A DNA stretch of 59,600 nt from contig JACQVR010000059.1 of assembly GCA_016209705.1 (NCBI GenBank), positions 1 to 59,600 on the forward strand. Reading direction: 5' to 3'. This document shows, in pieces, positions 8,729-16,479 of the stretch. The notes beneath the pieces are model-generated. The model did no database searches. It was not told where the DNA came from and saw nothing but the letters and a program-made list of their open reading frames with translations. Position numbers and translations under genes: made by a program. Origin of the DNA: Planctomycetota bacterium (GTDB taxonomy: Bacteria > Planctomycetota > MHYJ01 > JACPRB01). Each line of letters begins with the position of its first letter. The first letter of the stretch is position 1.

Positions 8729-9007
8729 CTATTCGAACCGCATTTCCTTCGCACGGGCGTGCCATTTCCGCCGCAGCACATCCCGATTTTCCAGATGCTC
8801 CGGATCCGACTCGATGCACTCCAAGGGACACATTTCCGCGCATCGGGGACCGGCATGGTACCCCACGCATTCGGTGCATCGTTCCCACACGACGCGGCAC
8901 GTCTGAGGTCCGGTCTTTCCGTCGGGCGGCTCGATGGCGGAAACGGGACACACCTCGATGCAGGCGCCGCAGTTGTCGCACTCACTTTCTCGAATTCTTA
9001 TCGCCAT
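8729..9007 (-). CDS. YfhL-like dicluster 4Fe-4S ferredoxin
   Basis: A 92-residue small electron carrier with two cluster motifs. The N-terminal one is CDNCGACIEVCP. The second, CTECVGYHAGPRCAEMCP, has the long spacer typical of YfhL-type (Alvin) ferredoxins, where CTECVGHYETPTC is usual. The start at 9007 (MAIRIRES) is the family's normal beginning; an in-frame ATG at 9040 would add 11 unconserved residues. Redox partner unknown. It lies downstream of thyX on the same strand with a gap of about 150 bases. Confidence 0.88.
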   Translation of the reverse strand: MAIRIRESECDNCGACIEVCPVSAIEPPDGKTGPQTCRVVWERCTECVGYHAGPRCAEMCPLECIESDPEHLENRDVLRRKWHARAKEMRFE

Positions 9008-9157
9008 CTTTGGTGCATCTTGCAATTTTTGTGCCAGCATTTCGGTCCCTCAGCAAAGCTCATACTCCATGGTGTCCGACCGGGGAATTCCGTACCTGCC
9101 CGCCATGCTCCAAAGATTCGCGCGAAAACCTTCTTGTCACGAGGGCGGGCGCCCCGG

Positions 9158-10123
9158 TCAGCGACTCCATGAAACGGCGTATCCGAAACGCTCCCGCATT
9201 TTTACTTCAAACTCGCTCCGCTCCCGGTGACGCTTCCATTTGCCCTTGGCCTCGTCCCTCTCGAGCCACCCATAGGAGCGGGCCAGATCGGAGGCTCCCG
9301 CCGGGTCGCCCGACAGAAGACGCTTGAGCACCTCCGCCTCCAGCGAGGAGAATCGCACGGCGTGGACGGTGTAATCCAGGAACGCCTGCCAGGTCACCGG
9401 CACCCATGCGGCCACGATCTCGTGACCGATCGCGCAGGCGTATTCCCGAATTTCCTGTTGCGCGTGCCGATCCATGCGCAGGCCCAGAAACCGAAGCAGA
9501 TTCCAGAGGTCGACCTTCCAGTAGGCTTCGGTATAGGTCGAGAGCGGCAGATCCTTTCGCGCCTGCTCGCGGGCCACGCCGCCTTCGATGCGTTCTTCAT
9601 AGATTTGGCGGGCGAGCCGCTGAAGCTCGCGTTCCCGCTCGGAAAGCCGGGCGCCGACCTCCGGCGGGATGAGCCCCTCGCTCCCCTGCCGATTGCCGCT
9701 CGCCTGGCGCCTCCACGCGTCCGGAGAGGTCGCCTGCGACTTGTCGATGGCGATCGAATAGCGGGTGCTGTATTCGTTCACATTGGCCGTGCGATGGCGA
9801 ATCCACTGGCGCCACGCATCCATCGGGACCCGGACGTGCAGCTTGATCTCGCACATCTCGAAAGGGGTCGTGTGCTGGTGGCGCATGAGATAGCGGATGA
9901 GCCCCCGATCCTCGTGAAGTCGGCGCGTCCCGCGTCCATACGAGACCCGGGCGGCCTGGACGATGGATTCGTCGCCCCCCAGGTAATCGACCACGCGGAC
10001 GAAACCGTCATCGAGAATCCGGAACGGCCGGCCCAGGATGGCGTCCATCTCGGGCACCGTGACGCGGACGATCTTCTCCTCGTGAGGACTCTCGATCGGT
10101 CCGTATTCCACCGATTCCGTCAT
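9158..10123 (-). CDS. thyX: Flavin-dependent thymidylate synthase
   Basis: Makes dTMP from dUMP using methylene-tetrahydrofolate and FAD/NADPH. The 321-residue protein has the diagnostic RHRX7S motif (Arg109, His110, Arg111 to Ser119, in RHRTANVNEYSTRYS). The start at 10123 is preceded by GGGAGGG five bases upstream; an earlier in-frame Met at 10183 lacks a ribosome site. The C-terminal extension, rich in Arg, Glu and Lys (residues about 285-321), makes it longer than compact ThyX proteins. It diverges from the DUF6941-like gene. Confidence 0.95.
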   Translation of the reverse strand: MTESVEYGPIESPHEEKIVRVTVPEMDAILGRPFRILDDGFVRVVDYLGGDESIVQAARVSYGRGTRRLHEDRGLIRYLMRHQHTTPFEMCEIKLHVRVPMDAWRQWIRHRTANVNEYSTRYSIAIDKSQATSPDAWRRQASGNRQGSEGLIPPEVGARLSERERELQRLARQIYEERIEGGVAREQARKDLPLSTYTEAYWKVDLWNLLRFLGLRMDRHAQQEIREYACAIGHEIVAAWVPVTWQAFLDYTVHAVRFSSLEAEVLKRLLSGDPAGASDLARSYGWLERDEAKGKWKRHRERSEFEVKMRERFGYAVSWSR

Positions 10124-10239
10124 GAATCCCTCCCGCGCGTCCGGCCAGTATAGCGAAAAGATTCTCTCCGCTCCGCTTTTCATATTCCCTCGCGCGAATC
10201 GAGGTGATATGGTGCGCTCGTCAGACCGGGGAGGACCGA

Positions 10240-10638
10240 GTGAAAGCCCACATCATCATGGCCGATGCGGCGTCCATGCATCCCGACGGAACCTTCAGTC
10301 TCCTGCGCGGCGGCATCACAACCGTCAACATTGCGAAAGGACGGCCATTGTTCTTTAAAGGCGCCATGGTCGCGAGGGTCCTGTCCGAGCCGGGCGAATC
10401 GGGGCCGCATGAATTCCGGATCCGCTGCGTGGACGACGATGGCAAGCCGGTCGCTCAGGACCTGGACGGAAAATTCGAAATCCCTCCCCAGGGCGGCACG
10501 GTACAGCTCGTGCTGGACATGCAGATCGTCTTCCCGAAATTCGGACGTTACGAATTCTCGCTCGCGGTGAACCGCCGCCAGATGGACGCCTGGATGATCG
10601 AGGTCAAGGAAATCGAGGTGAAGACGGGGCCGATGTGA
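10240..10638 (+). CDS. Small DUF6941-like protein of unknown function
   Basis: A 132-residue soluble protein that begins VKAHIIMADAASMHPDGTFSLLRGG and continues as a predicted beta-sandwich, resembling the DUF6941 family, whose members start with an alternating 'ADAA...DGKLN..G' pattern. GTG at 10240 is preferred because GGGGAGG lies just upstream; the frame stays open to 10204. Its stop shares a base with the methyltransferase start (TGATG), so the two are co-translated. No catalytic motif is visible. Confidence 0.6.
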   Translation: MKAHIIMADAASMHPDGTFSLLRGGITTVNIAKGRPLFFKGAMVARVLSEPGESGPHEFRIRCVDDDGKPVAQDLDGKFEIPPQGGTVQLVLDMQIVFPKFGRYEFSLAVNRRQMDAWMIEVKEIEVKTGPM

Positions 10639-11543
10639 TGCCATCCGCCGCCCCCCCCGCGACGTTCCTGGATCTTCCGTGGGAACGCACCTGTGCCTGT
10701 CCCGCCAAACACCTGAGCTGCATTCCCCCCAAGGAATGGATGAAGAGCCAGCTCGGGGTCTGGCGGTTCGCGTACGAGAAACGCGACGTCCGCGACAAGC
10801 GCGTTCACCCGGCGGCGTTTCCCATCGCGCTCGCCCGGCGGGCCATCGACCTCTTCACCCACCGCGGAGAACTCGTGCTGGACCCCTTCGCCGGCAGCGG
10901 GACGACGCTGGTGGCCGCGCGGGACGCGGGGCGGAACGCGGCGGGATTCGATCTTCAGAACCGGTACGTGAAGCTGTGCGAGGAGCGGCTGAACGTCGAA
11001 CCGGAGGACGGAACGGCGCAGCGCCCCGTGTGCGCGGACGCGAGATCCATCCCCGCCTTCCTGGAGCCGGGGCGCGTCAAGCTTCTCCTGACGTCGCCCC
11101 CCTACGCGAACCTTCTCAACCGTCCGCGAAAAAACAAGAGCCGGCGAACGTACGATCGCCGGAATGCGCAACTCGGGAAGGTCGAGCAGTACAGCCAGGA
11201 CGCACGCGACTTGGGCACGCTCGATGAGGCCGCCTACGGCGCCGCGATGGAGTCCGTCTTCCGCGGACTCCTTCCGCTTCTCCAGCCCAAGGCGCACTGC
11301 GTCGTCAACGTTCCGGACATGTGGTGGAACGACCGGCGCGTCACCCTTCACATCGTCATCGTGGAGGCGCTCCGCCGCGCCGGGTACGAGCTCCGCAACA
11401 TCATCATCTGGGACCGCACGAACATCGTGAACCGCGTCGGCATCTTCGGATGGCCGTCGAACTACATCACGATGGGCGTCACGTTCGAGTATCTGCTCGA
11501 CTTCCGGCGGCCTGTTACAAATAATTCTCAAAACTTATTGTAG
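10638..11543 (+). CDS. Site-specific DNA methyltransferase (probable N4-cytosine type)
   Basis: A 301-residue AdoMet-dependent DNA methyltransferase. Motif I is LDPFAGSGTT (Asp82 onward) and motif IV is TSPPY at 152-156; SPPY favours N4-cytosine methylation, although some N6-adenine enzymes share it. The I-before-IV order fits alpha or gamma groups. No restriction enzyme is next to it, so it may be an orphan or serve the SNF2 protein downstream. The last nine residues and the stop codon are encoded by a 31-bp palindromic repeat (11514-11544), so the native C-terminus may have been replaced. The start is coupled to the DUF6941-like gene. Confidence 0.85.
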   Translation: MPSAAPPATFLDLPWERTCACPAKHLSCIPPKEWMKSQLGVWRFAYEKRDVRDKRVHPAAFPIALARRAIDLFTHRGELVLDPFAGSGTTLVAARDAGRNAAGFDLQNRYVKLCEERLNVEPEDGTAQRPVCADARSIPAFLEPGRVKLLLTSPPYANLLNRPRKNKSRRTYDRRNAQLGKVEQYSQDARDLGTLDEAAYGAAMESVFRGLLPLLQPKAHCVVNVPDMWWNDRRVTLHIVIVEALRRAGYELRNIIIWDRTNIVNRVGIFGWPSNYITMGVTFEYLLDFRRPVTNNSQNLL

Positions 11544-11544
11544 C
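11514..11544. repeat. 31-bp AT-rich palindrome inside the methyltransferase 3' end
   Basis: Opens GTTAC and ends GTAGC, one change from the usual GTAAC. In the methyltransferase frame it encodes VTNNSQNLL followed by TAG; the unmodified repeat would give TAA at the same place. This copy therefore supplies the gene's stop codon. Confidence 0.85.
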
Positions 11545-11604
11545 GTTTGAAGGCCGAGGAGTTCCGTACTACGATTCACATCCACCGCGTGGAGAGGAGG
11601 GGTT

Positions 11605-14169
11605 ATGCGTCCACACATTCCGGCTCTCGAACCGCTCCCCGTTGAGTCGCCCGCTTCCGAAACGTCGGAAGCCTACCAGACACTCCTGTCGCGAGCGCAC
11701 CGCAAAACCGGCTCGATCCCGGCTGCACCTCTGGTGAAGCACGTCCTGGATGTCACTCGCGAGGCCGACTGGCCGGTGCAGCGCGAAGCCATGGAGGCGC
11801 TGCTCCGCCGTCTCTCGTTCGCTCGAAAAGACCAGCTCACGATCGCGGACCGCCCCCCCGGAGGACGCGTTCTCGGCTTCTATGCCACTCGGCGGAAAGG
11901 CTCGACGGATCGCCCGTACCGCACGCGGCTCGACGGGGTGGATCCGCCGCGCGGGAGCTGCGATTGTCCGGACTTTCTTCGCAGCTCGCTGGCGCTGTGC
12001 AAGCATCTGCTGGTCATCCTCGAGGACATCGCGTCCAGCCCGCGCAAGCTCGAGCTGGCGATGGAAAGCCTGCCCACGAAACGCGCGGGGCTCGCCTGGG
12101 ATCCCGTCCGCCCGCTGACGGGGCCCGGAGAATGGATGGAGCGGATTCGATGGATCGGTGCTGAGCCGCCCGACGCGGACATCCGGAGCTGGTTCCGGCC
12201 GGGCGGAAACGGCGACTGGATCTTGAAAAGCGCGTGCGCTTCGGATCCCGCCCGAAGATTGAATCTGGTCCGAGATCTGCAACGCGTCAAGCGCGATCCC
12301 CCGCTCCACGCCCTTCTCGCGGCCGAGCGAAACCGGCTGAATCAGGTGATCCTGGGCGCGCACACGCTTAAGGACCTGCGCGCGTCGCTCCGCACGCTCA
12401 AGCAGAAGCTTTACCCCTACCAACTTCAGGGCGTGGAGCAGTTCCTGGCGCGCGGCCGGTTCGTCCTGGCGGACGACATGGGGCTGGGCAAAACAGCGCA
12501 GGCGATCGCGTGCGCCCACGCGCTCTGGCAGACCGGCCGAGTCCGCCGCGGCCTGATCCTGGTTCCGGCGGCGCTCAAGCCGCAATGGCTGCGCGAGTGG
12601 CAGATCTTCACGGACGCGCCGGCCGCCATCGTCGACGGAGGTCCGGAAGCGCGGAAGGAAGCCTTCCGGCCTTCCACCAAAGGCTTTCTGATCGCCAACT
12701 ACGAGCAGCTCCTTCGCGACCTTGAGCGGATCCACGCGTGGAAGCCGGACATGGTCGTCCTGGACGAAGCGCAGCGAATCAAGAACTGGGCCACCAAGAC
12801 GGCGGTCTACGTCAAGAAGCTCTCCCCGCCGTACCGGCTGGTGCTGACGGGCACGCCCATGGAGAACCGACTCGAAGAGCTGGCCTCGATCGTCGAGTGG
12901 GTCGACGATCAGGCGCTGGAGCCGAAGTGGAGGCTGGCCCCCTGGCACGCCACGCTCGTGGACGGCACGCAGGAAGTCGGCGGAGCGCGGAACCTGGACA
13001 CGCTTCGAGCGCGACTTTCCGGTTGTATGCTGCGACGGATCCGCAAAGAGGTGCTCGATCAACTGCCTTCGAGAACCGACACGCGGGTGCCGGTGGAGAT
13101 GACGCCCGAGCAGCGCGAGAAGCACAACGAGCTGAACCAACCGATCGCCGCGCTGGCGGCCATCGGCCGCCGGCGGCCGCTCACGCAGGCCGAGTTCCTG
13201 CGGCTCATGAGCCTCCTAACCACGCAGCGGATCATCTCGAACGGATTGGCGCAGCTCGAGTTCGAAGCGCGGTGGCCGTCGATCGCCCGGATGGAGCGTC
13301 CCGAGGAAACGGTCCTCAAGAGCCTGTGCAGCCCGAAGCTGTTCGAGTTGCGCGAACTGGTCGAGCGCCTCGTGCTGGAGCAGGAGCGCAAGGTGGTCGT
13401 GTTCAGCCAGTGGCGGCGCATGCTCAGACTGGCGCACTGGTCGATCCGCGACCTGCTGGACCGCGATCGGCTGCGCGCCGGGTTCTTCACGGGCGAGGAA
13501 GGCACGAAGCGGCGGACGCAGAACATCGTCGAGTTTCACGACGATCCCGCGATGCGCGTCCTCTTCGCCAGCGACGCGGGCGGCGTGGGCCTCAACCTCC
13601 AGCGCGCGGCCAATTGCTGCATCAACGTCGAGCTGCCGTGGAATCCCGCCGTGCTGGAGCAACGCATCGGCCGCATCTACCGCATGGGGCAGAAGCGGCC
13701 GATCGACGTGTACAACCTCGTGAGCGAGACGGGCATCGAGGCCCGCATCACGGAGCTCGTCGGCAACAAGGCGGCGTTCTTCCACGGACTCTTCGACGGA
13801 TCGAGCAACGAGGTGGCGTTCGAGAAATCCGGTTCGTTCCTCTCGCGCATCGAGAAGCTCGTCGAGCCGGCGAAGGTCCCCGACCTGCCCGCGAACACGG
13901 ACGGCGTGGATCTGGAGGCGGTGGAGGAGCGCGAGCTGGACCGGCTGGTGGCTTCGGCGGACGAATCGAAGGACGCTCCCGCCGCGCCGGAGCCGGAACG
14001 TCCCTCTCCGGCGGCGCCCGAAGAGGTGCAACGCCTCTTCTCAAGCCTATCCATCCGGACGACCGAGAAGGGCGGCTTGGTCATCGAGGCGCCGAAAGAA
14101 GCCGCGGCCACGCTGGCCGCGCTGTTCGAAGGGATGGCGCGGCTGCTCCAGGGCGCGGTCGTGAAGTAG
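11605..14169 (+). CDS. SNF2-family helicase with N-terminal SWIM zinc finger
   Basis: An 854-residue DNA-translocating ATPase. A SWIM finger comes first (Cys119, Cys121, Cys132, His134). The SNF2 core follows: LYPYQLQGVEQF, ADDMGLGKT (Lys296), VVLDEAQRIKN (Asp387, Glu388), VLTGTPMENR, and in lobe 2 VVVFSQW, DAGGVGLNLQ and QRIGRIYRMGQ. The C-terminal ~120 residues are acidic and proline-rich. SWIM-SNF2 proteins act in chromatin-like remodelling or phage defence; which applies here is not shown. GGAGAGGAGGGG lies before the ATG. It is 61 bases downstream of the methyltransferase on the same strand and is followed by strong hairpins. Confidence 0.92.
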   Translation: MRPHIPALEPLPVESPASETSEAYQTLLSRAHRKTGSIPAAPLVKHVLDVTREADWPVQREAMEALLRRLSFARKDQLTIADRPPGGRVLGFYATRRKGSTDRPYRTRLDGVDPPRGSCDCPDFLRSSLALCKHLLVILEDIASSPRKLELAMESLPTKRAGLAWDPVRPLTGPGEWMERIRWIGAEPPDADIRSWFRPGGNGDWILKSACASDPARRLNLVRDLQRVKRDPPLHALLAAERNRLNQVILGAHTLKDLRASLRTLKQKLYPYQLQGVEQFLARGRFVLADDMGLGKTAQAIACAHALWQTGRVRRGLILVPAALKPQWLREWQIFTDAPAAIVDGGPEARKEAFRPSTKGFLIANYEQLLRDLERIHAWKPDMVVLDEAQRIKNWATKTAVYVKKLSPPYRLVLTGTPMENRLEELASIVEWVDDQALEPKWRLAPWHATLVDGTQEVGGARNLDTLRARLSGCMLRRIRKEVLDQLPSRTDTRVPVEMTPEQREKHNELNQPIAALAAIGRRRPLTQAEFLRLMSLLTTQRIISNGLAQLEFEARWPSIARMERPEETVLKSLCSPKLFELRELVERLVLEQERKVVVFSQWRRMLRLAHWSIRDLLDRDRLRAGFFTGEEGTKRRTQNIVEFHDDPAMRVLFASDAGGVGLNLQRAANCCINVELPWNPAVLEQRIGRIYRMGQKRPIDVYNLVSETGIEARITELVGNKAAFFHGLFDGSSNEVAFEKSGSFLSRIEKLVEPAKVPDLPANTDGVDLEAVEERELDRLVASADESKDAPAAPEPERPSPAAPEEVQRLFSSLSIRTTEKGGLVIEAPKEAAATLAALFEGMARLLQGAVVK

Positions 14170-14276
14170 CGCTCGCCCCGCCCGTTCATCGGACTTTTTG
14201 AAAGAACGGGCGGGGCTCTGGACCCCCTCCGCCGGAAAGCGGATACACCCCGCCCCAGGGGGCGGGGCTTTCACAG
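14170..14276. repeat. Composite GC-rich hairpin element, copy 1 (likely terminator)
   Basis: First hairpin: arms GCCCCGCCCGTTC (14175-14187) and GAACGGGCGGGGC (14204-14216), 13 perfect pairs with a 16-base loop containing TTTTT. Second hairpin: CCCCGCCCC/GGGGCGGGG (14248-14256, 14259-14267), followed by CTTTC. It begins directly after the SNF2 stop and probably ends that transcript. The first hairpin is repeated almost unchanged, in reverse orientation, at 33113-33154, and a decayed copy lies at 19895. Confidence 0.8.
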
Positions 14277-14308
14277 TTGTAACCGGCCGATTGGGATAAT
14301 ATACGTCA

Positions 14309-14860
14309 GTGAAGCTCTCGAGCATCGAACGCGCCCTGGAGGCCATGGAGACCTTGGAAAAAGGACGACCTTTCTCGCTCCGTCCGGGCGACGCCAAGCG
14401 AAAGCTTGCCGAAGAACTTCGCCGCGTGTGCAGGGAAGAGGGAATCTCACCCGTCATCATCGGCGGCCTCGCCGTCAACCACCACGGCTACCTGCGGGTA
14501 ACCGCTGACGTCGACATCTTGGTCGCGCGCGATGACGCCGCGAAGCTGATTCGACGGTTGAAAGCGGAGCCGGGCTGGCGCCGGTACGCCGAAGGTTTCA
14601 AGAATACCGTCCTCGACGTCGGATTGGACATCTGCGTCGAGGGAGACCGCACCTCGCCCGAGTGGGCCGAGACGTACCCTAACCCGAACGAGCTTCGCAC
14701 GACGGCCATTCGCCCCCTGCCCGTACCGGCGCTGCCTGAACTCATCGCTCTCAAGGCGATGTTCGCCCGGGCGCGCGACGACGCCGACGTCGTGGAGCTT
14801 TTGAAGCGTCACCCCTCTCGCCTGGCCTCGCTACCGTCGGCCGCGATGAAGCGACTTTGA
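14309..14860 (+). CDS. Nucleotidyltransferase-fold protein (AbiEii/DUF6036-like)
   Basis: A 183-residue protein whose centre reads IIGGLAVNHHGYLRVTADVDILV (about residues 50-72), the GG-x-R-x-T-x-D-x-D pattern of small nucleotidyltransferase-fold proteins. A later helix, PALPELIALKAMFARARDDADVVELL, is typical of the AbiEii/DUF6036 group. Such proteins can be toxins or unassigned nucleotidyltransferases; no antitoxin-like partner is adjacent. The GTG start lies eight bases after a GATAAT, so the mRNA may be nearly leaderless. It is convergent with the M28 gene. Confidence 0.72.
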   Translation: MKLSSIERALEAMETLEKGRPFSLRPGDAKRKLAEELRRVCREEGISPVIIGGLAVNHHGYLRVTADVDILVARDDAAKLIRRLKAEPGWRRYAEGFKNTVLDVGLDICVEGDRTSPEWAETYPNPNELRTTAIRPLPVPALPELIALKAMFARARDDADVVELLKRHPSRLASLPSAAMKRL

Positions 14861-15007
14861 ACGGAAGAGGCGCGCCGACACTTGTCGGGGCTTGTGGCGC
14901 GGGCCAAAGAGGAACTGGCCCGCCACCGATAGAACAACACGGATTTCACTTCCCGCATCACTGGCGATGATCCCATCGCCTCATCGAAGTTTCCGCTTGC
15001 GGGCGGC

Positions 15008-16327
15008 TCATTTCTTCTCCCACTTCACGTTCAGCTCGATGCGCTCCCCCTTCCGGAGCAGCACGATCGGGACGTCCTGGTCGTCCTTGATTCGACCCAG
15101 CTCCCGGCGCAGCAGCGCCACCGGATCGTCCGCCGGAAATTTCTTGCCGTTGATTTCGACGAGGATGTCCCCCTCTCGCATTCCGAACTTCGCCGCCACG
15201 GAATCCTCAGAGACCCGAGTGACCCGGATTCCCCCGTCCTCCCCGAGCTTGTGCTCCTTCCGCTCCTCCGCCGTCAGCTCCTCGGTTCCGATGCCCAGCA
15301 CCCGGCGCGGCGCCCGCCCCTGGGCGATGGTCTCAACGTACTCCATCCGCTCCGGGAGGTTCGCCGTGGCGACCAACAAGCGCAGCACGAACCGGCCGAT
15401 CTTCTCCATCCGCTCGTAGGCGATCTTGTCCGGATGATCCGTCTGACAGTGATAATCGGGATGAAAGTCCGTGAAAAAATCGACCGTCGGGATCTTGGCC
15501 CGCGCGAAATTGTAATAATCCGTTCCCCCGTGCACGGCGTGGACCGTCTTGAACGACACCCCCGTTTCCACCCCCACGTGCTGAACCAGTTCCTTCCACT
15601 TGGCGGCGCTGCCGACGCCCTTGATTTGGAATTCCTTCTCCGGATTCCGGCCGACCATATCCATGTTGATCATGGCCGCGGTCTTCTCGATCGGAAAGAG
15701 CGGATTCCGCACGTAGTGGCGCGAACCGAGCAAACCGAACTCCTCTCCGCTGAACGTCATGAAGAGTACTGAGCGCTTCGTCCGGATTTTTCCTTCCATG
15801 AAGGCGCGCGCGATCTCCAGCACCGTCACCGTGCCGGATCCGTTGTCGTCGGCACCGTTCCAGATCTTGTCTTCGCGCGGCGCCCCGGCCTTGCTCCGCC
15901 GGCCCGCGTTGGCCTGGCCGGCCTTGCCGACGTGATCATGATGGGCGCCGAGAATGACGATCTCCTCCTTCAGGCGAGGATCGGAACCCTCGCAAAAGGC
16001 CACGGTGTTGCGCGGCCGGCGCCCGCGCAGATCGAACTCCTGGAAGTAGGTGGGTTCGCTCTTTTCGTCCTTGTCCCCCACCGGCCTCAGACCCAACTTC
16101 TCGAAATGTCTGGCAATGTATTCCGTCGCCTTCCGCTCGCCCTCGTACCCGGCACAGCGGCCCTCGAGTTCGTCTCCCGCCAGATATTCAAGGTGCGCGC
16201 GAAGCCCGTCCGCCTGGATGAGCGCACACGCCCCGTCCAGAGCCTCCGCCGCGACTCGGTCGGACTTGGATTCTTGCGCCGCCGCCGGAAGCAGCAGCAG
16301 CGAACCCCACGCCAGGATCCGCATCAT
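15008..16327 (-). CDS. Exported M28 aminopeptidase with C-terminal PDZ domain
   Basis: A 439-residue zinc peptidase. The signal peptide is residues 1-19 (MMRILAWG...PAAAQ). The M28 core has the zinc ligands in order: HHDHVG, NGADDNGSG, the catalytic pair in TFSGEEFG, the bridging Asp in INMDMVGRN, and a late His in DYHCQTDHPDKI. Residues about 340-439 form a PDZ domain (GGIRVTRVSEDSVAAKFGM, GDILVEINGK). It is likely periplasmic, releasing N-terminal amino acids. The start at 16327 has GGAGG nine bases upstream; a second ATG follows directly. It is divergent from the two M14 genes, which suggests a peptide-scavenging locus. Confidence 0.9.
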   Translation of the reverse strand: MMRILAWGSLLLLPAAAQESKSDRVAAEALDGACALIQADGLRAHLEYLAGDELEGRCAGYEGERKATEYIARHFEKLGLRPVGDKDEKSEPTYFQEFDLRGRRPRNTVAFCEGSDPRLKEEIVILGAHHDHVGKAGQANAGRRSKAGAPREDKIWNGADDNGSGTVTVLEIARAFMEGKIRTKRSVLFMTFSGEEFGLLGSRHYVRNPLFPIEKTAAMINMDMVGRNPEKEFQIKGVGSAAKWKELVQHVGVETGVSFKTVHAVHGGTDYYNFARAKIPTVDFFTDFHPDYHCQTDHPDKIAYERMEKIGRFVLRLLVATANLPERMEYVETIAQGRAPRRVLGIGTEELTAEERKEHKLGEDGGIRVTRVSEDSVAAKFGMREGDILVEINGKKFPADDPVALLRRELGRIKDDQDVPIVLLRKGERIELNVKWEKK

Positions 16328-16479
16328 GCGAGTGCGCCTCCACGCAATAGTCGAAAGAGCATACGAGCCGCGCCGCCGCGGCGTGAGGTCGGGGATCTTA
16401 CCACGAAAAGAGAGGAGATATCGCAAACACTTCTTCGCCGGGACGTGTATTGTCTTCGACATTTCAGGAGGCTCCTCTC

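Noticed and set aside
10638..14169. A complete DISARM or restriction-modification system
   Set aside because: Only a methyltransferase and an SNF2 protein are present; DrmA, DrmB, DrmC and a nuclease are missing, so only a weak neighbourhood claim is made.
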